Below are positions 26,058-34,553 of a stretch of DNA of 64,000 nt, piece after piece (within the stretch, counting starts at the first letter, position 1; each line of letters starts with the position of its first letter). The DNA is from Burkholderia sp. OK233 (lineage in GTDB: Bacteria; Pseudomonadota; Gammaproteobacteria; Burkholderiales; Burkholderiaceae): the NCBI RefSeq assembly GCF_900230185.1, contig NZ_OCSR01000002.1, positions 1,798,001-1,862,000 on the forward strand, in the 5' to 3' direction. The translations under genes were made by a program, and so were the position numbers. The notes beneath the pieces are model-generated. The model searched no databases and was not told where the DNA came from. It saw nothing but the letters and a program-made list of their open reading frames with translations.

Positions 26058-28250
26058 ATGTTCAATCACACGCCGCTTGCGACTGCGTTAGCGCTAGCTT
26101 TTGCCGTTCCATTTGCCACGCCTGCCGTTGCGCAGACCGCTCCGCAAGCTGCGTCGCAGCCGTCGGCCCAAAACGCGCCGTCGCCCGCAGTGGCCGACAA
26201 CGCGACTTTGCCGACCATCGGCGTCGCGGCGCAAACCGAACAACAGGACTTCCAGGCCGAACGCTCGACGGTCGGCGCAAAGACGCCCACCGCATTGCGC
26301 GACATTCCGCAGACTGTGACGGTGATCAACAAGTCCGTGCTCGCCTCCCAGGGCGCCACGTCATTCCAGGACGCGCTGCGCAATGCGCCGGGCGTGACGA
26401 TCGGCGCGGCCGAAGGCGGTCAGATCGGCAACAACATCAACCTGCGCGGCTTCACTGCGCAGAACGATATCTATCTGGACGGCTTCCGCGATCGCAATCA
26501 GTACTATCGCGACACCTTCGACCTCGAAGAACTCGAAGTGCTGTACGGTCCGTCGTCGATGTTGTTTGGCCGTGGCTCGACGGGTGGCGTGATCAACCAG
26601 GTCAGCAAGAAGGCGAACCTGAAGGACTCGGCGGAAGTCACGGGCATGATCGGCACCGACGACCGCTATCGCAGCACCGTCGACGTGAACCATAAGTTGA
26701 CGGACACCTCCGCGATTCGTCTGAATGCATTCGGCCAAAGCCTCGGTTCGACGCGCGACGAGATGAAGAACAAGGACTACGGCATCGCGCCGGAAGTGCG
26801 CTTCGGCATCGGCACGCCGACTGAAGTCACGATCTCCGCGCTAATCCAGCACAACTACGACATGCCTGACTACGGCGTGCAGGCGTTGAACGGCCGCCCG
26901 TCGCCAGTGCCGAAGAACACGTTTTATGGCTTGACCACCGATCGTACGATTCAGGACGTGCAGACGTTCACCGCCGCGATCAAACACAAGTTCTCGGATC
27001 AGCTCACGCTGACCAACCAGACGCAGTTCTCGCACTCGATGACCGACGCGCGCGAAACCGCGCCGCAAGCGGTGTTGACGGGGCCGCTTGCCACCAGTAC
27101 GGCGTTGACCAATGGCAATTTCACGACGCTGTCGCCGTCGCAGCTGTTCATCAAGTTGCAAAGCCACGACCGTGTGATCGAAAACCACTCGCTGTACAAC
27201 GACACCTCGCTTCAGTACAAATTCAACACCGGGCCGCTCAAGCACGAATTGATTGCCGGGGTCGACCTGGGCCACGACAGCTATTCGAATCAGGCCTACA
27301 CGCGCAACAACTTGCCGGTTGTTTCGATGGTGAACCCGGCGTATCTGTCTTCGCCTGCCGGTGTAACCACCACGGTCGGCAACTACGCCGATTCTGGCTC
27401 GAACGAAATTGGCGCTTACGTGAACGACACCGTATCGATCGGCCAGCACTGGAAGGTGATCGGCGGTTTGCGTTGGGATCGCTTTCAGGCGCAGATCCAC
27501 AACACGATCAGCCTGCCGGGCTACGCGACGCAAACTAATTTCTTCACCAGCGTTCGCGCCGGCGTGATTTATCAGCCGACTGACTGGCAGTCGTACTACG
27601 TGTCGTACGGCACGTCGTTCGATCCGTCGCTCGAAGCGTTGACGGTGACCAACCTGACGCAGAACCTCGCGCCGGAATCCACCAGGTCGTATGAAGTCGG
27701 TGGCAAGTGGGATCTGCTGGGCGGCAATATTTCGGTGACCTCCGCGTTCTTCCGCGAGGAAATGACCAACGCCCGCACGCAAGTCTCGCCGACCGAATAT
27801 GAACTCGACGGCGACATCCGCGTCGACGGTTTCCAGGCTGGCGTGACGGGTCATATTACTGACAAGTGGCAAGTGTTCGGTGGCTACACCTACATGGACG
27901 CCATCATCCTGAAGGCGCTCGACGGCACCCAAGGGCACGTGCCGGCCAACACGCCGCGCAACACGCTGGCGTTCTGGACCACCTACGCGATCACGCCGCA
28001 CTGGGAAATCGGCGGCGGTCCGACCTATATGTCACCGCGTTACGCGTCGAACACGAACTACGTGCAGGTGCCGGGCTACACGCGCTGGGATGTAACCGCG
28101 GCCTATCACGCGAAGCAATATGACGTCCGTCTTAACCTGCTGAATCTGACCAACAAGCAGTACTACGACGCGTTGATTCCGTCGGACGGCGGCCGTTCCG
28201 TTCCGGGTGTCGGACGCACGCTGCTGGCAACGTTCGACTACCGGTTCTGA
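26058..28250 (+). CDS. piuA: TonB-dependent siderophore receptor (Fiu/PiuA type)
   Basis: 730 aa with a signal peptide ending near AVAQ (about 25). The plug domain starts with LRDIPQTVTVINKSVL and includes NLRGFTAQNDIYLDGFRD and LEVLYGPSSMLFGRGSTGGVIN. The 22-strand barrel ends in the terminal TFDYRF with aromatic C-terminus. It imports ferric siderophores across the outer membrane; the linked piuC-like gene points to catecholate-type substrates, as with E. coli Fiu and P. aeruginosa PiuA. Start ATG at 26058. Expression should be iron-repressed through the box at 25910-25928. Confidence 0.9.
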   Translation: MFNHTPLATALALAFAVPFATPAVAQTAPQAASQPSAQNAPSPAVADNATLPTIGVAAQTEQQDFQAERSTVGAKTPTALRDIPQTVTVINKSVLASQGATSFQDALRNAPGVTIGAAEGGQIGNNINLRGFTAQNDIYLDGFRDRNQYYRDTFDLEELEVLYGPSSMLFGRGSTGGVINQVSKKANLKDSAEVTGMIGTDDRYRSTVDVNHKLTDTSAIRLNAFGQSLGSTRDEMKNKDYGIAPEVRFGIGTPTEVTISALIQHNYDMPDYGVQALNGRPSPVPKNTFYGLTTDRTIQDVQTFTAAIKHKFSDQLTLTNQTQFSHSMTDARETAPQAVLTGPLATSTALTNGNFTTLSPSQLFIKLQSHDRVIENHSLYNDTSLQYKFNTGPLKHELIAGVDLGHDSYSNQAYTRNNLPVVSMVNPAYLSSPAGVTTTVGNYADSGSNEIGAYVNDTVSIGQHWKVIGGLRWDRFQAQIHNTISLPGYATQTNFFTSVRAGVIYQPTDWQSYYVSYGTSFDPSLEALTVTNLTQNLAPESTRSYEVGGKWDLLGGNISVTSAFFREEMTNARTQVSPTEYELDGDIRVDGFQAGVTGHITDKWQVFGGYTYMDAIILKALDGTQGHVPANTPRNTLAFWTTYAITPHWEIGGGPTYMSPRYASNTNYVQVPGYTRWDVTAAYHAKQYDVRLNLLNLTNKQYYDALIPSDGGRSVPGVGRTLLATFDYRF

Positions 28251-28327
28251 AGCATGTCTCGTCGATACGGTAGGCTTGCCGGTCTCGCAAACGGCAGGCC
28301 GACGTAACGAGGCCAAGGAAACTCAAG

Positions 28328-29011
28328 ATGCTGCTGCACATTCCGAATGTACTGAACGCCGAGCAGTTGCGCTTTGTGCGCGAGCGGCTCGACAGCGCCG
28401 GCGACGCGTGGGTCGATGGCCGCGCGACCGCCGGTTACCAGGGCGCGCCGGTCAAACGCAACCAGCAGATCGCCGAGCATTCGCCGCTCGCGCGTGAACT
28501 CGGCGATGTGATTCTCGCGTCGATCGAGCGCAATCCGTTATTCATCAGCGCGGTGTTGCCGAATCAGGTGTACCCGCCGCTCTTCAATCGCTACGAAGGC
28601 GGCATGGAATTCGGCAGTCATGTGGACGGCGCGGTGCGGGTGCTGCCCAACGGCGTAAAGCTGCGCACGGACGTCTCGGTGACGCTGTTCATCTCTGAAC
28701 CCGGCGAATACGACGGTGGCGAACTCGTTGTCGAAGACACCTACGGCGTGCAACAGGTCAAGCTGCCGGCGGGCGACATGATCGTCTATCCCGCCACCAG
28801 TCTGCATCAGGTCACGCCGGTCACGCGCGGTGCGCGCCTCGCCAGCTTCTTCTGGGTGCAAAGCCTTGTGCGCAGCGACACGCAGCGCGCTTTGCTCTTC
28901 GATATGGACACGGCGATTCAACGTCTGAACGCCACGCATGCCGACGATGCCGCGCGCCGCAGCCTCGTCGGTTGCTATCACAACCTGTTGCGCACCTGGA
29001 GCGAAACGTGA
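28328..29011 (+). CDS. piuC: PKHD-type Fe(II)/2-oxoglutarate hydroxylase PiuC (YbiX)
   Basis: 227 aa. The iron-binding facial triad is H98-x-D100 (SHVDG) and H160 (SLHQV), with R170 for 2-oxoglutarate. These fit the YbiX/PiuC family, commonly encoded beside Fiu/PiuA-type receptors. Its exact substrate is not established. It follows the receptor by 77 bp and its stop codon overlaps the start of the PepSY gene. Confidence 0.92.
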   Translation: MLLHIPNVLNAEQLRFVRERLDSAGDAWVDGRATAGYQGAPVKRNQQIAEHSPLARELGDVILASIERNPLFISAVLPNQVYPPLFNRYEGGMEFGSHVDGAVRVLPNGVKLRTDVSVTLFISEPGEYDGGELVVEDTYGVQQVKLPAGDMIVYPATSLHQVTPVTRGARLASFFWVQSLVRSDTQRALLFDMDTAIQRLNATHADDAARRSLVGCYHNLLRTWSET

Positions 29012-29730
29012 GCGTACCCGAGGTTTTTGAATTCCGACCCGCCGAGGTCGTCGATACCGAGGTGAGCGAGCCGCCGCGGCTCGACCGCGACGAACAGAAA
29101 ACACGGCAGAAGCGCTCGCGTCGCGCAACGTTCGTCAAATGGCTGCGCAAAGTGCATGGCTGGATCGGTTTGTGGGGCGCGGCGTTGGGTTTGCTGTTCG
29201 GCACGACGGGTTTTCTGTTGAATCATCGTGGCGGGCCGCTCAAGGTGTCGACCGGCGAGCCGCAGGTGTCGGTCGTGCAGGTGCCGTTGCCGCGACCGGC
29301 GCCGGAAACGCCGCGCGAACTTGGCAAGTGGCTCAAGCAGGAACTGAAACTGGCCGGTACCCCGGGACGCGCGCAGAAAGAACCGGCGCATCCGGTCGCG
29401 TGGGGCGAGCGCAGCGTGCTGCAGCCCGAGCACTGGCAGCTCACCTTTTCGTCGCCGCACGAAAACACCGCCGCGGAGTATTGGGTCGGCAATGGCTATG
29501 TGACGGTCAAGCGCAGCGAAAACTCGTTTCTCGCGACGCTCACGAATCTGCACAAGGGCGTCGGCTTGAGCGTCGGCTGGGTGCTGCTGATCGATACGCT
29601 GGCGGGCAGCATCATTCTGCTGTCGCTCACCGGCGTTCTGCTTTGGACGGAGTTGAACAAACGCAAAACCGTCGGTGTGGTGCTGGTGGTGGGGTCGATC
29701 GTCGCAGCGGTGTGCGTGGGGCTGATTTAA
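29008..29730 (+). CDS. piuB: PepSY-associated membrane protein (PiuB-like)
   Basis: 240 aa from a GTG that overlaps the piuC stop as GTGA, evidence for translational coupling. The N-terminal membrane segment WIGLWGAALGLLFGTTGFLL and the pair GVGLSVGWVLLIDTLAGSIILLSLTGVLLW frame a periplasmic PepSY-like region. PiuB-type proteins are linked to reduction or processing of imported iron complexes at the inner membrane. It completes a receptor-oxygenase-PepSY unit. Confidence 0.85.
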   Translation: MSVPEVFEFRPAEVVDTEVSEPPRLDRDEQKTRQKRSRRATFVKWLRKVHGWIGLWGAALGLLFGTTGFLLNHRGGPLKVSTGEPQVSVVQVPLPRPAPETPRELGKWLKQELKLAGTPGRAQKEPAHPVAWGERSVLQPEHWQLTFSSPHENTAAEYWVGNGYVTVKRSENSFLATLTNLHKGVGLSVGWVLLIDTLAGSIILLSLTGVLLWTELNKRKTVGVVLVVGSIVAAVCVGLI

Positions 29731-29781
29731 AGAGTGCGGCGGGCCAGGCGCGTTCGAAGCGCCGCGCTAGACGACGCTTAC

Positions 29782-29808
29782 GCCCGGCGCGCGGACGTCG
29801 CGCCGGGC
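29782..29808. terminator. GC-rich hairpin after the iron unit, no U-tract
   Basis: A 10-bp perfect stem GCCCGGCGCG/CGCGCCGGGC with a 7-base loop lies 52 bp after the piuB stop. Without a T-run it is at best a weak or Rho-assisted terminator. Confidence 0.35.
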
Positions 29809-29943
29809 CAGCATGTGAGGCGCGTAGTCGCGGATACCGGCGCGCCCGGCCGGAACCCTGCCCGCCCGCCAGCGGAAAAGTGAGCGCTCGCGCTAGAATC
29901 GTCGCAGACCGCCAAAATCGTTGGCCCTGCCGGAATTCTGCCG

Positions 29944-30633
29944 ATGACCACATCCCCCAACCAGGTCGATGCCGCGCTGATATCGCGGCGTTCGATCCGC
30001 GCCTTTCTGCCCACGCCGGTTGCGCGCGCGGATATCGAGGCGATTCTCGAAGCGGCCAGCCGCGCCCCTTCGGGCACCAACACTCAGCCGTGGAAAGTGT
30101 ATGTAGTGACGGGCGAGTCACTCGCGTGCCTCTCGCAGGCTCTGGTCGCCGCCTATAACGACCCTCGGCGCGATGCGCTGTATCAGGAAGAGTATCGCTA
30201 CTATCCGCACCAATGGGTGTCGCCCTACATCGACCGCCGCCGCAAGATCGGCTGGGATCTGTACGGCCTGCTGGGTATCGAAAAGGGCGATAAGGTGCGC
30301 ATGCAGGAACAGCATGCGCAGAACTACCGGTTCTTCGGCGCGCCGGTTGGCCTGTTCTTCACGATCGAGCGGGTGATGGAGCGCGGCAGCTGGCTCGACT
30401 ACGGCATGTTCCTGCAAGCGATCATGACGGCGGCGCGCGGGCGTGGCCTCGATACCTGTCCGCAGGCCGCCTTTACGCCATTTCATCGGGTGATTGCCGA
30501 GCATCTCGGCCTGCCGCCCGAAGAGCAACTGGTGTGCGGCATGTCGCTTGGTTTCGCCGACGAAAGCGCGCTGGTCAATACGTTACGCACGGATCGCGAA
30601 CCGGTTGAACGGTTCACGCGATTTCTCGATTGA
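29944..30633 (+). CDS. Nitroreductase family FMN oxidoreductase
   Basis: 229 aa. FMN-binding motifs are visible: SRRSIRAFLPTPV near 16-28, ASRAPSGTNTQPWKVYV near 40-56 and a glycine-rich GMSLGFADE late in the sequence. This is closest to the nitrobenzoate-reductase/NfnB-like group, which reduces nitroaromatics or quinones with NAD(P)H. It starts at the ATG at 29944 and is followed 44 bp later by the HiPIP gene, which may receive or pass electrons in a related process; that link is inference. Confidence 0.85.
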   Translation: MTTSPNQVDAALISRRSIRAFLPTPVARADIEAILEAASRAPSGTNTQPWKVYVVTGESLACLSQALVAAYNDPRRDALYQEEYRYYPHQWVSPYIDRRRKIGWDLYGLLGIEKGDKVRMQEQHAQNYRFFGAPVGLFFTIERVMERGSWLDYGMFLQAIMTAARGRGLDTCPQAAFTPFHRVIAEHLGLPPEEQLVCGMSLGFADESALVNTLRTDREPVERFTRFLD

Positions 30634-30677
30634 ACCCGTTTGACGGACACCCCCTCTTCCCCACTTCCCATCGGACC

Positions 30678-30992
30678 ATGATGAAAACCTCACGCCGCCA
30701 TTTTCTGATGCTGAGTGTGGGCGTGAGTTCATCGCTCATGCTGTCCCGCGTTGCGTTCGCCGACACCGCGAACGCACTGAGCGAAACCGATCCGAAGGCG
30801 CAGGCCGTCGGCTATAAAGAGGACGCGTCGAAGGTCGACAAGGCGAAATTCCCTGGCTACGCCGCCGGACAAACCTGCGCCAACTGCTCGCTATTCCAGG
30901 GTAAGGCTACCGACGCCTACGGTGGCTGCACGCTGTTCGGCAACAAGCAGGTCGCCGCGCGTGGCTGGTGCAGTTCGTATTCGAATATTTGA
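30678..30992 (+). CDS. High-potential iron-sulfur protein, Tat-exported
   Basis: 104 aa from the ATG at 30678. The start MMKTSRRHFLMLS is a twin-arginine signal, fitting export of a pre-folded [4Fe-4S] protein. The four ligands are C67, C70 (CANC), C84 (GGC) and C98 (GWC), the spacing of HiPIPs. It acts as a periplasmic one-electron carrier, often to terminal oxidases. A second ATG directly after the first may be used instead. Confidence 0.93.
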   Translation: MMKTSRRHFLMLSVGVSSSLMLSRVAFADTANALSETDPKAQAVGYKEDASKVDKAKFPGYAAGQTCANCSLFQGKATDAYGGCTLFGNKQVAARGWCSSYSNI

Positions 30993-31032
30993 CCCGGCAA
31001 GCGGCCGTGCGCCGCTACGGGTGCCTTGGCGC

Positions 31033-31383
31033 CTAGTTCAAAGCGCTCAATACGAGCTCATGTGAACGGCCGATCCACAGCGCCGCGTCGCGATGATCGC
31101 GCAAGGCGTCGCCGGTATTCGGGTGCAGAAAAATATCGAGTGCGCCGTGATTCAGCGTGAGCCAGCCGACGAGTTCGGCGAACTGCTCCTGCGCGAATGC
31201 GAGTTGATACGACCACATCGGGTGCGGCCCGACCGGGCGTTCGTGAAAGCGCCCCATTTGCAGTTTGCCGTTCCAGTGCGCTTCGATTTGCTCGCGAAAG
31301 GTCCATGCGGCGTCGCGGCTGCCTGAATCGAAGTAAACATGGGCGTGCCAGCTTTCGATGGCCGAGGTGTCGCGAAAGGTCAT
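31033..31383 (-). CDS. DOPA 4,5-dioxygenase family protein
   Basis: 116 aa with the conserved His-rich motifs of this small ring-cleaving family: WHAHVYFD near 12-19, a VGPHPMWSYQLAF segment and DIFLHPNTGD followed by DHR. Family members cleave catechol-type rings such as DOPA. It ends a short minus-strand unit whose upstream frame is a truncated GNAT remnant (31407-31553), only 23 bp away. Confidence 0.88.
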   Translation of the reverse strand: MTFRDTSAIESWHAHVYFDSGSRDAAWTFREQIEAHWNGKLQMGRFHERPVGPHPMWSYQLAFAQEQFAELVGWLTLNHGALDIFLHPNTGDALRDHRDAALWIGRSHELVLSALN

Positions 31384-31406
31384 AGCAGGGTTTCGTTCCG
31401 TCTTTG

Positions 31407-31553
31407 TCAGACGGTCATTTTGCTTGAGTTTTCGCTGACGCGTGCGGCGCGCGCCAGATGCTCGGTCATGGTGGTTTTGTGCAGTTCGAAGAGAAAGCGC
31501 TCGTCGGTTTCCTGCGCGGGGCGCAGGGTAAGGGCAGGTTCTTGAACGGACAT
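31407..31553 (-). pseudogene. Truncated GNAT acetyltransferase remnant (N-terminal part)
   Basis: 48 codons from ATG to TGA. The start LTLRPAQETDERFLFELHKTTM matches the N-terminal strand-helix of GNAT acetyltransferases (LRPA..TDE.FLF.LH..TM). Homologues continue for about 100 more residues with the acetyl-CoA loop; here the frame ends at the sixth Ser/Lys stretch (SENSSKMTV) and the following DNA holds no continuation. It is an apparent decayed gene upstream of the dioxygenase, or possibly a small upstream coding sequence affecting it. Confidence 0.5.
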
Positions 31554-32107
31554 GCGGGTAGCGTTTCCGGTGCGGGGGCAGTAAGAAAGAATTGTCGTGG
31601 ATTCTCGCGTCAGCAGCGCTTTTTTACCACGCGCTTGTGTTTCGGGCGCTCAATCTCACGGCTCAAGTCTGAAGAAACCGCCACGCCGCGGCGATTCGGC
31701 AAACTGGCCTGCCAATTCCCCTCGTTTCGCGCAATTGCATTTTCGTGTGTTCACATAAACTGTTTTCCATGGAGCGACAAGTCACCGAGCCCATCGACGC
31801 GGTCTTCCCCCGCGTTGTTTTGAACCGTACCGTTGATGGCAGTTTGCCGCGTTTGACCAACGTGGCAGGGCAGTAAAGCAGTAGGAAGTCGAAGCAATGC
31901 AAATAGTGCGCGATCGCAGCATCCGTGCGCACGGATCAGCAGGGGGTTGCAGCGAGGCGATGTTGATGGCGAGGGACCGAGCTGTGCCGCAATACCGCAA
32001 CCGCAATACCGCAGTAACGCAGTAGCAGTTCAAGCAGCAACAGCTTTGGTAGTTTGTGGTGGTTATAGGTCGGCAAGCATCCACGCGCCTGTACGACTCT
32101 TCCATCC
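31554..32107. other. Long non-coding stretch with CCGCAATACCGCA repeats
   Basis: No convincing protein gene is seen. There is a 35-codon frame at 31769-31876 without RBS, and a 13-bp direct repeat CCGCAATACCGCA at 31987-31999 and 32001-32013 embedded in further GCAGTAA/GCAG-type repeats. The stretch precedes a strong terminator, which suggests a non-coding transcript. Confidence 0.4.
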
Positions 32108-32114
32108 TGTCAGG

Positions 32115-32146
32115 CCCTGTTCCCTCGCGGGAACAGGGTTTTTTTT
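32115..32146 (+). terminator. Strong Rho-independent terminator without an upstream protein gene
   Basis: A perfect 10-bp stem CCCTGTTCCC/GGGAACAGGG with TCGC loop, followed by eight T residues. It is an ideal plus-strand terminator, yet the nearest plus-strand protein gene upstream ended at 30992. An untranslated RNA probably ends here, or it works as an attenuator for the gene at 32430. Confidence 0.85.
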
Positions 32147-32429
32147 CGTCCGTGCGACCAATGTGACTTGTATTTACCTGATCCGAACCTATATGGCAGC
32201 GTTGCATTTCCGGCCAGCCGCAGCGGAGAATCGGCTCGCGCACGAAGAGATGCCACGCACATTCGAGACTTTGAGTTGTTTAAGTCTGTCTTAATAGTTG
32301 CTTGCCATGATGGCTACACAGACTCACATTAAGGGCCTGTCAAGCCGCCGGCGGATCGGCGGCGTTTGCCACCGGAGAGCACAGCATTCGGTGGCAAAGC
32401 CGAGAGTTAGCGAAGGAGGTTGAATCGAT

Positions 32430-32903
32430 ATGTCCAGTAAATCGCGAGTCCGCAAGCACACCCAGCCAGCCATGTCCCCGCTGCTGCGCGCGCTGACCTA
32501 TAGCCGCACCGCCCACGAGCCGGTCACCGCGGCAATGCTCCTGCAGTGCTACACCGCCCTCGATGCATTCCGGCGCGGTCGAGGCACGCGGGATTTGCAC
32601 CTGACCTTGAGCCGGCATCTGCTCGTGTCGCAAGAGTTAGCGCGTCTTGGCCTCGGTGAAGACGTCATTGGCGAGATCGAAAGCGCGCACGCGGCGATGG
32701 TGCAGCTCGACGCGCGTGAACGTCAAGACGGCGCCTGGATGCTCGAAGACAGCGAATATGCCCGTCTTTGCACGGCGCTGGCGATTCTGGATGGGCAACT
32801 GTCGATCGCATCGTTGAGCGAGATCGCGAACGCGGAAGCGAAGATGATCGAAGGGCTGATGAGATCGGCCCATACGCAAGCGATTGTCGAAGCGACCGTC
32901 TAG
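32430..32903 (+). CDS. Hypothetical protein, 157 aa
   Basis: ATG at 32430 preceded by GGAGG eight bases upstream. The product is helical and charged, with a basic start (SSKSRVRKHTQ), and later SRHLLVSQELARLGLGEDVIGEIESAHAAM and ALAILDGQLSIASLSEIANAEAKMIEG. No transmembrane segment or recognisable catalytic motif is seen and I cannot name a family. It is closely followed by an own terminator, so it is a single-gene unit. Confidence 0.75.
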   Translation: MSSKSRVRKHTQPAMSPLLRALTYSRTAHEPVTAAMLLQCYTALDAFRRGRGTRDLHLTLSRHLLVSQELARLGLGEDVIGEIESAHAAMVQLDARERQDGAWMLEDSEYARLCTALAILDGQLSIASLSEIANAEAKMIEGLMRSAHTQAIVEATV

Positions 32904-32940
32904 GCTGCGTCGCAGCTCTGCCGCGGCTGGCGCACAATAG

Positions 32941-32967
32941 AAAAACGCCTCGCAGGAGGCGTTTTTT
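32941..32967. terminator. Rho-independent terminator, usable on both strands
   Basis: The stem AAAAACGCCTC/GAGGCGTTTTT with loop GCAG is followed by T residues on the plus strand and preceded by A residues, so it also works on the minus strand. It ends the 157-aa gene and may also end the copper unit coming from the right. Confidence 0.85.
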
Positions 32968-33067
32968 GACCTCAGCCGGCCAACCTGCCGTATATCTGTA
33001 TTTCTAGACCTTGCCGCAATGTTAAGGTCATGCGTCACCCGACGACGGACCGATGCCCGCCATCGGG

Positions 33068-33385
33068 TCACGGTAACGCTTCCTCCTGACTGCGAACGCG
33101 GAAGAATTTCTCCACCGGAATCACCGCAACGACCCCATCTCCACTTGCGCCGACGTGCGCGACATCCATGATGGTCTTCACCAGCACATCGGCGTTTTCT
33201 GCCTGCGCAAAGATTTCAATCTTGACGTGCTCCGTCGTCCAATCGTCGGCAAAGTAATTCGGATGTACGCCGAAACCCCGCACTTTGGTAACGGTCACGC
33301 CATGAATGTGAATGGCACCCAGCTTTCGTTCCAGTACTTCCACTACATCGAGCCTGACAATGGCAACAACGCATTTCAGTTCCAT
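33068..33385 (-). CDS. P-II-like protein with shortened T-loop, in copper unit
   Basis: 105 aa. P-II fold markers are present: CVVAIVRLDVVEVLERKL at the start, KVRGFG near 34-39, VKIEI near 54-58, and a B-loop GDG at 82-84 followed by VVAVIPVEKFFRVR. The T-loop between GFG and VKIEI is only about 14 residues long and lacks the Tyr51 region of GlnB, so uridylylation control is unlikely. P-II-like proteins encoded near CusA/CzcA pumps are known (the group named PII-NG). It is last in the minus-strand copper unit, with a GGAGG RBS, and may sense a nucleotide or metal-related signal for the pump. Confidence 0.8.
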   Translation of the reverse strand: MELKCVVAIVRLDVVEVLERKLGAIHIHGVTVTKVRGFGVHPNYFADDWTTEHVKIEIFAQAENADVLVKTIMDVAHVGASGDGVVAVIPVEKFFRVRSQEEALP

Positions 33386-33428
33386 GTCGTCCTCCTCAGC
33401 GGTTGATTGTTAGCGAAACTGGCTCCTG

Positions 33429-33995
33429 CTATCCGTTTGGTGCCCACTTCGCATCCACGGCAGCTTGAATCTTGCCCGCGTCCTGAACGCCGGTTTTTGT
33501 CATTTGCCAGGCTATCTCTGCCGTGCCCTGGCAAACCGCGCATGTCACCGCCATCTGGTCTTCGAAGCATTGAAGATTGGAACGGTGTACGCCGCGATTT
33601 TCACAACCGCACCAGCAATAGAGTTTGTTAAGCGTCGCAGGAATCTGCGTCGCAACCCAGTAGGAATGCCTGACGTCCTTATCAGCAAATTGATTCGGGT
33701 TCAGAACGTGTGACGCATCCAACCGGCCACTGGGAATGATGCGCAACCCATCAGGACGCAACATCCCCACATGCCACGCAGTTTCCGAATGAATCTGCTC
33801 TTGCAGACCCGCTTTCCCGGTCGCGGAACTGAGGACCGGATGCCGTGCAAAGAACGACCCCAGAACAACCGCTGCAGGTACAGCAAGAGTCAGCGCGACC
33901 AGCAGCATCACTACACGCCACCTGGCCAAAGTGAGTACGGGGGAACGCGCCGCGCGCACCCGATGCTGCTCTTCTTTGCGTATCCGATTTTTCAT
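33429..33995 (-). CDS. PCYCGC-motif membrane-anchored protein
   Basis: 188 aa. A basic cytoplasmic start, a membrane segment near 27-50, then a periplasmic part. The Cys cluster C127, C129, C131 (YCWCGC), C143 and C152/C155 (CAVC) matches the PCYCGC (lipo)protein family, which is often seen with metal handling. The spacing suggests metal or redox function. AAGGAG precedes the ATG. It lies between the P-II-like gene and a 51-aa membrane protein of the same unit. Confidence 0.75.
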   Translation of the reverse strand: MKNRIRKEEQHRVRAARSPVLTLARWRVVMLLVALTLAVPAAVVLGSFFARHPVLSSATGKAGLQEQIHSETAWHVGMLRPDGLRIIPSGRLDASHVLNPNQFADKDVRHSYWVATQIPATLNKLYCWCGCENRGVHRSNLQCFEDQMAVTCAVCQGTAEIAWQMTKTGVQDAGKIQAAVDAKWAPNG

Positions 33996-34024
33996 TGAAA
34001 CTCTCCTTTTTCACAGGCCAGCGG

Positions 34025-34180
34025 CTATCGCCAGAGACGCATCGCCTCACTGCAAGCACGCATACCGTGCATCATGCTTACGTGCATCACCGTCATGCCG
34101 ACGATACCGAGCACAGCGACGAGGCCAATGACGGCGAAAATGACATTGACGACGTTGAGTATCCGAGCGTTGTCGAACAT
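34025..34180 (-). CDS. Small membrane protein, 51 aa, in copper unit
   Basis: The ATG at 34180 is preceded by a strong GGAGGAG. The product is 51 aa with one long hydrophobic helix (VVNVIFAVIGLVAVLGIVGM) followed by a Met/His-rich stretch (MTVMHVSMMHGM), a composition common in copper-linked peptides. It lies between two other small genes of the unit, so it is probably real although short. No family recognised. Confidence 0.72.
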   Translation of the reverse strand: MFDNARILNVVNVIFAVIGLVAVLGIVGMTVMHVSMMHGMRACSEAMRLWR

Positions 34181-34271
34181 GAACTCCTCCTTCGCACCAG
34201 TCGCAGAGCAGCGTGACGAGCAGCGATATCGCGCTGCTCCGCGTGACTTGTCCGTGGCGTGATGAATCAGG

Positions 34272-34499
34272 TCATGATTTGGGACCCGTCACCGTTTCAC
34301 TCTGCACGTCCTGCTTGTCGGTACTGGACTTCGTAGTCCGCATCATGAGCAGCATCGAGAGCGGGCACACCAGCATGCAGGCCGCCAGGATGAAGGGTGC
34401 GAGGACGCCTCTGAACTGAGGCAGCGCCCAATATCCAAGGGCAATGACAAGCGAGAGCGCAAGAGCAGTCGTCACCATCGTCTTTGTGCTGCACTTCAT
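34272..34499 (-). CDS. Small two-helix membrane protein (DUF2933-like), 75 aa
   Basis: 75 aa with AAGGAAG before the ATG. Two hydrophobic segments: TTALALSLVIALGYWAL and FILAACMLVCPLSMLLMM. The CPLSMLLMM ending resembles the DUF2933 type of small membrane proteins that often accompany metal efflux genes. C-terminal tail is charged and Ser/Thr-rich. Exact role unknown. Confidence 0.65.
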   Translation of the reverse strand: MKCSTKTMVTTALALSLVIALGYWALPQFRGVLAPFILAACMLVCPLSMLLMMRTTKSSTDKQDVQSETVTGPKS

Positions 34500-34553
34500 G
34501 ATTGCTTCCTTTCTGAAATTGGATCGGCTATTAGCGTCGGGAAGTAATCCGCG

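Noticed and set aside
26841..28001. 386-codon minus-strand frame opposite the TonB receptor
   Set aside because: Shadow frame; composition and lack of motifs.
31769..31876. 35-codon plus-strand frame
   Set aside because: No RBS and no family; composition not distinct from chance.
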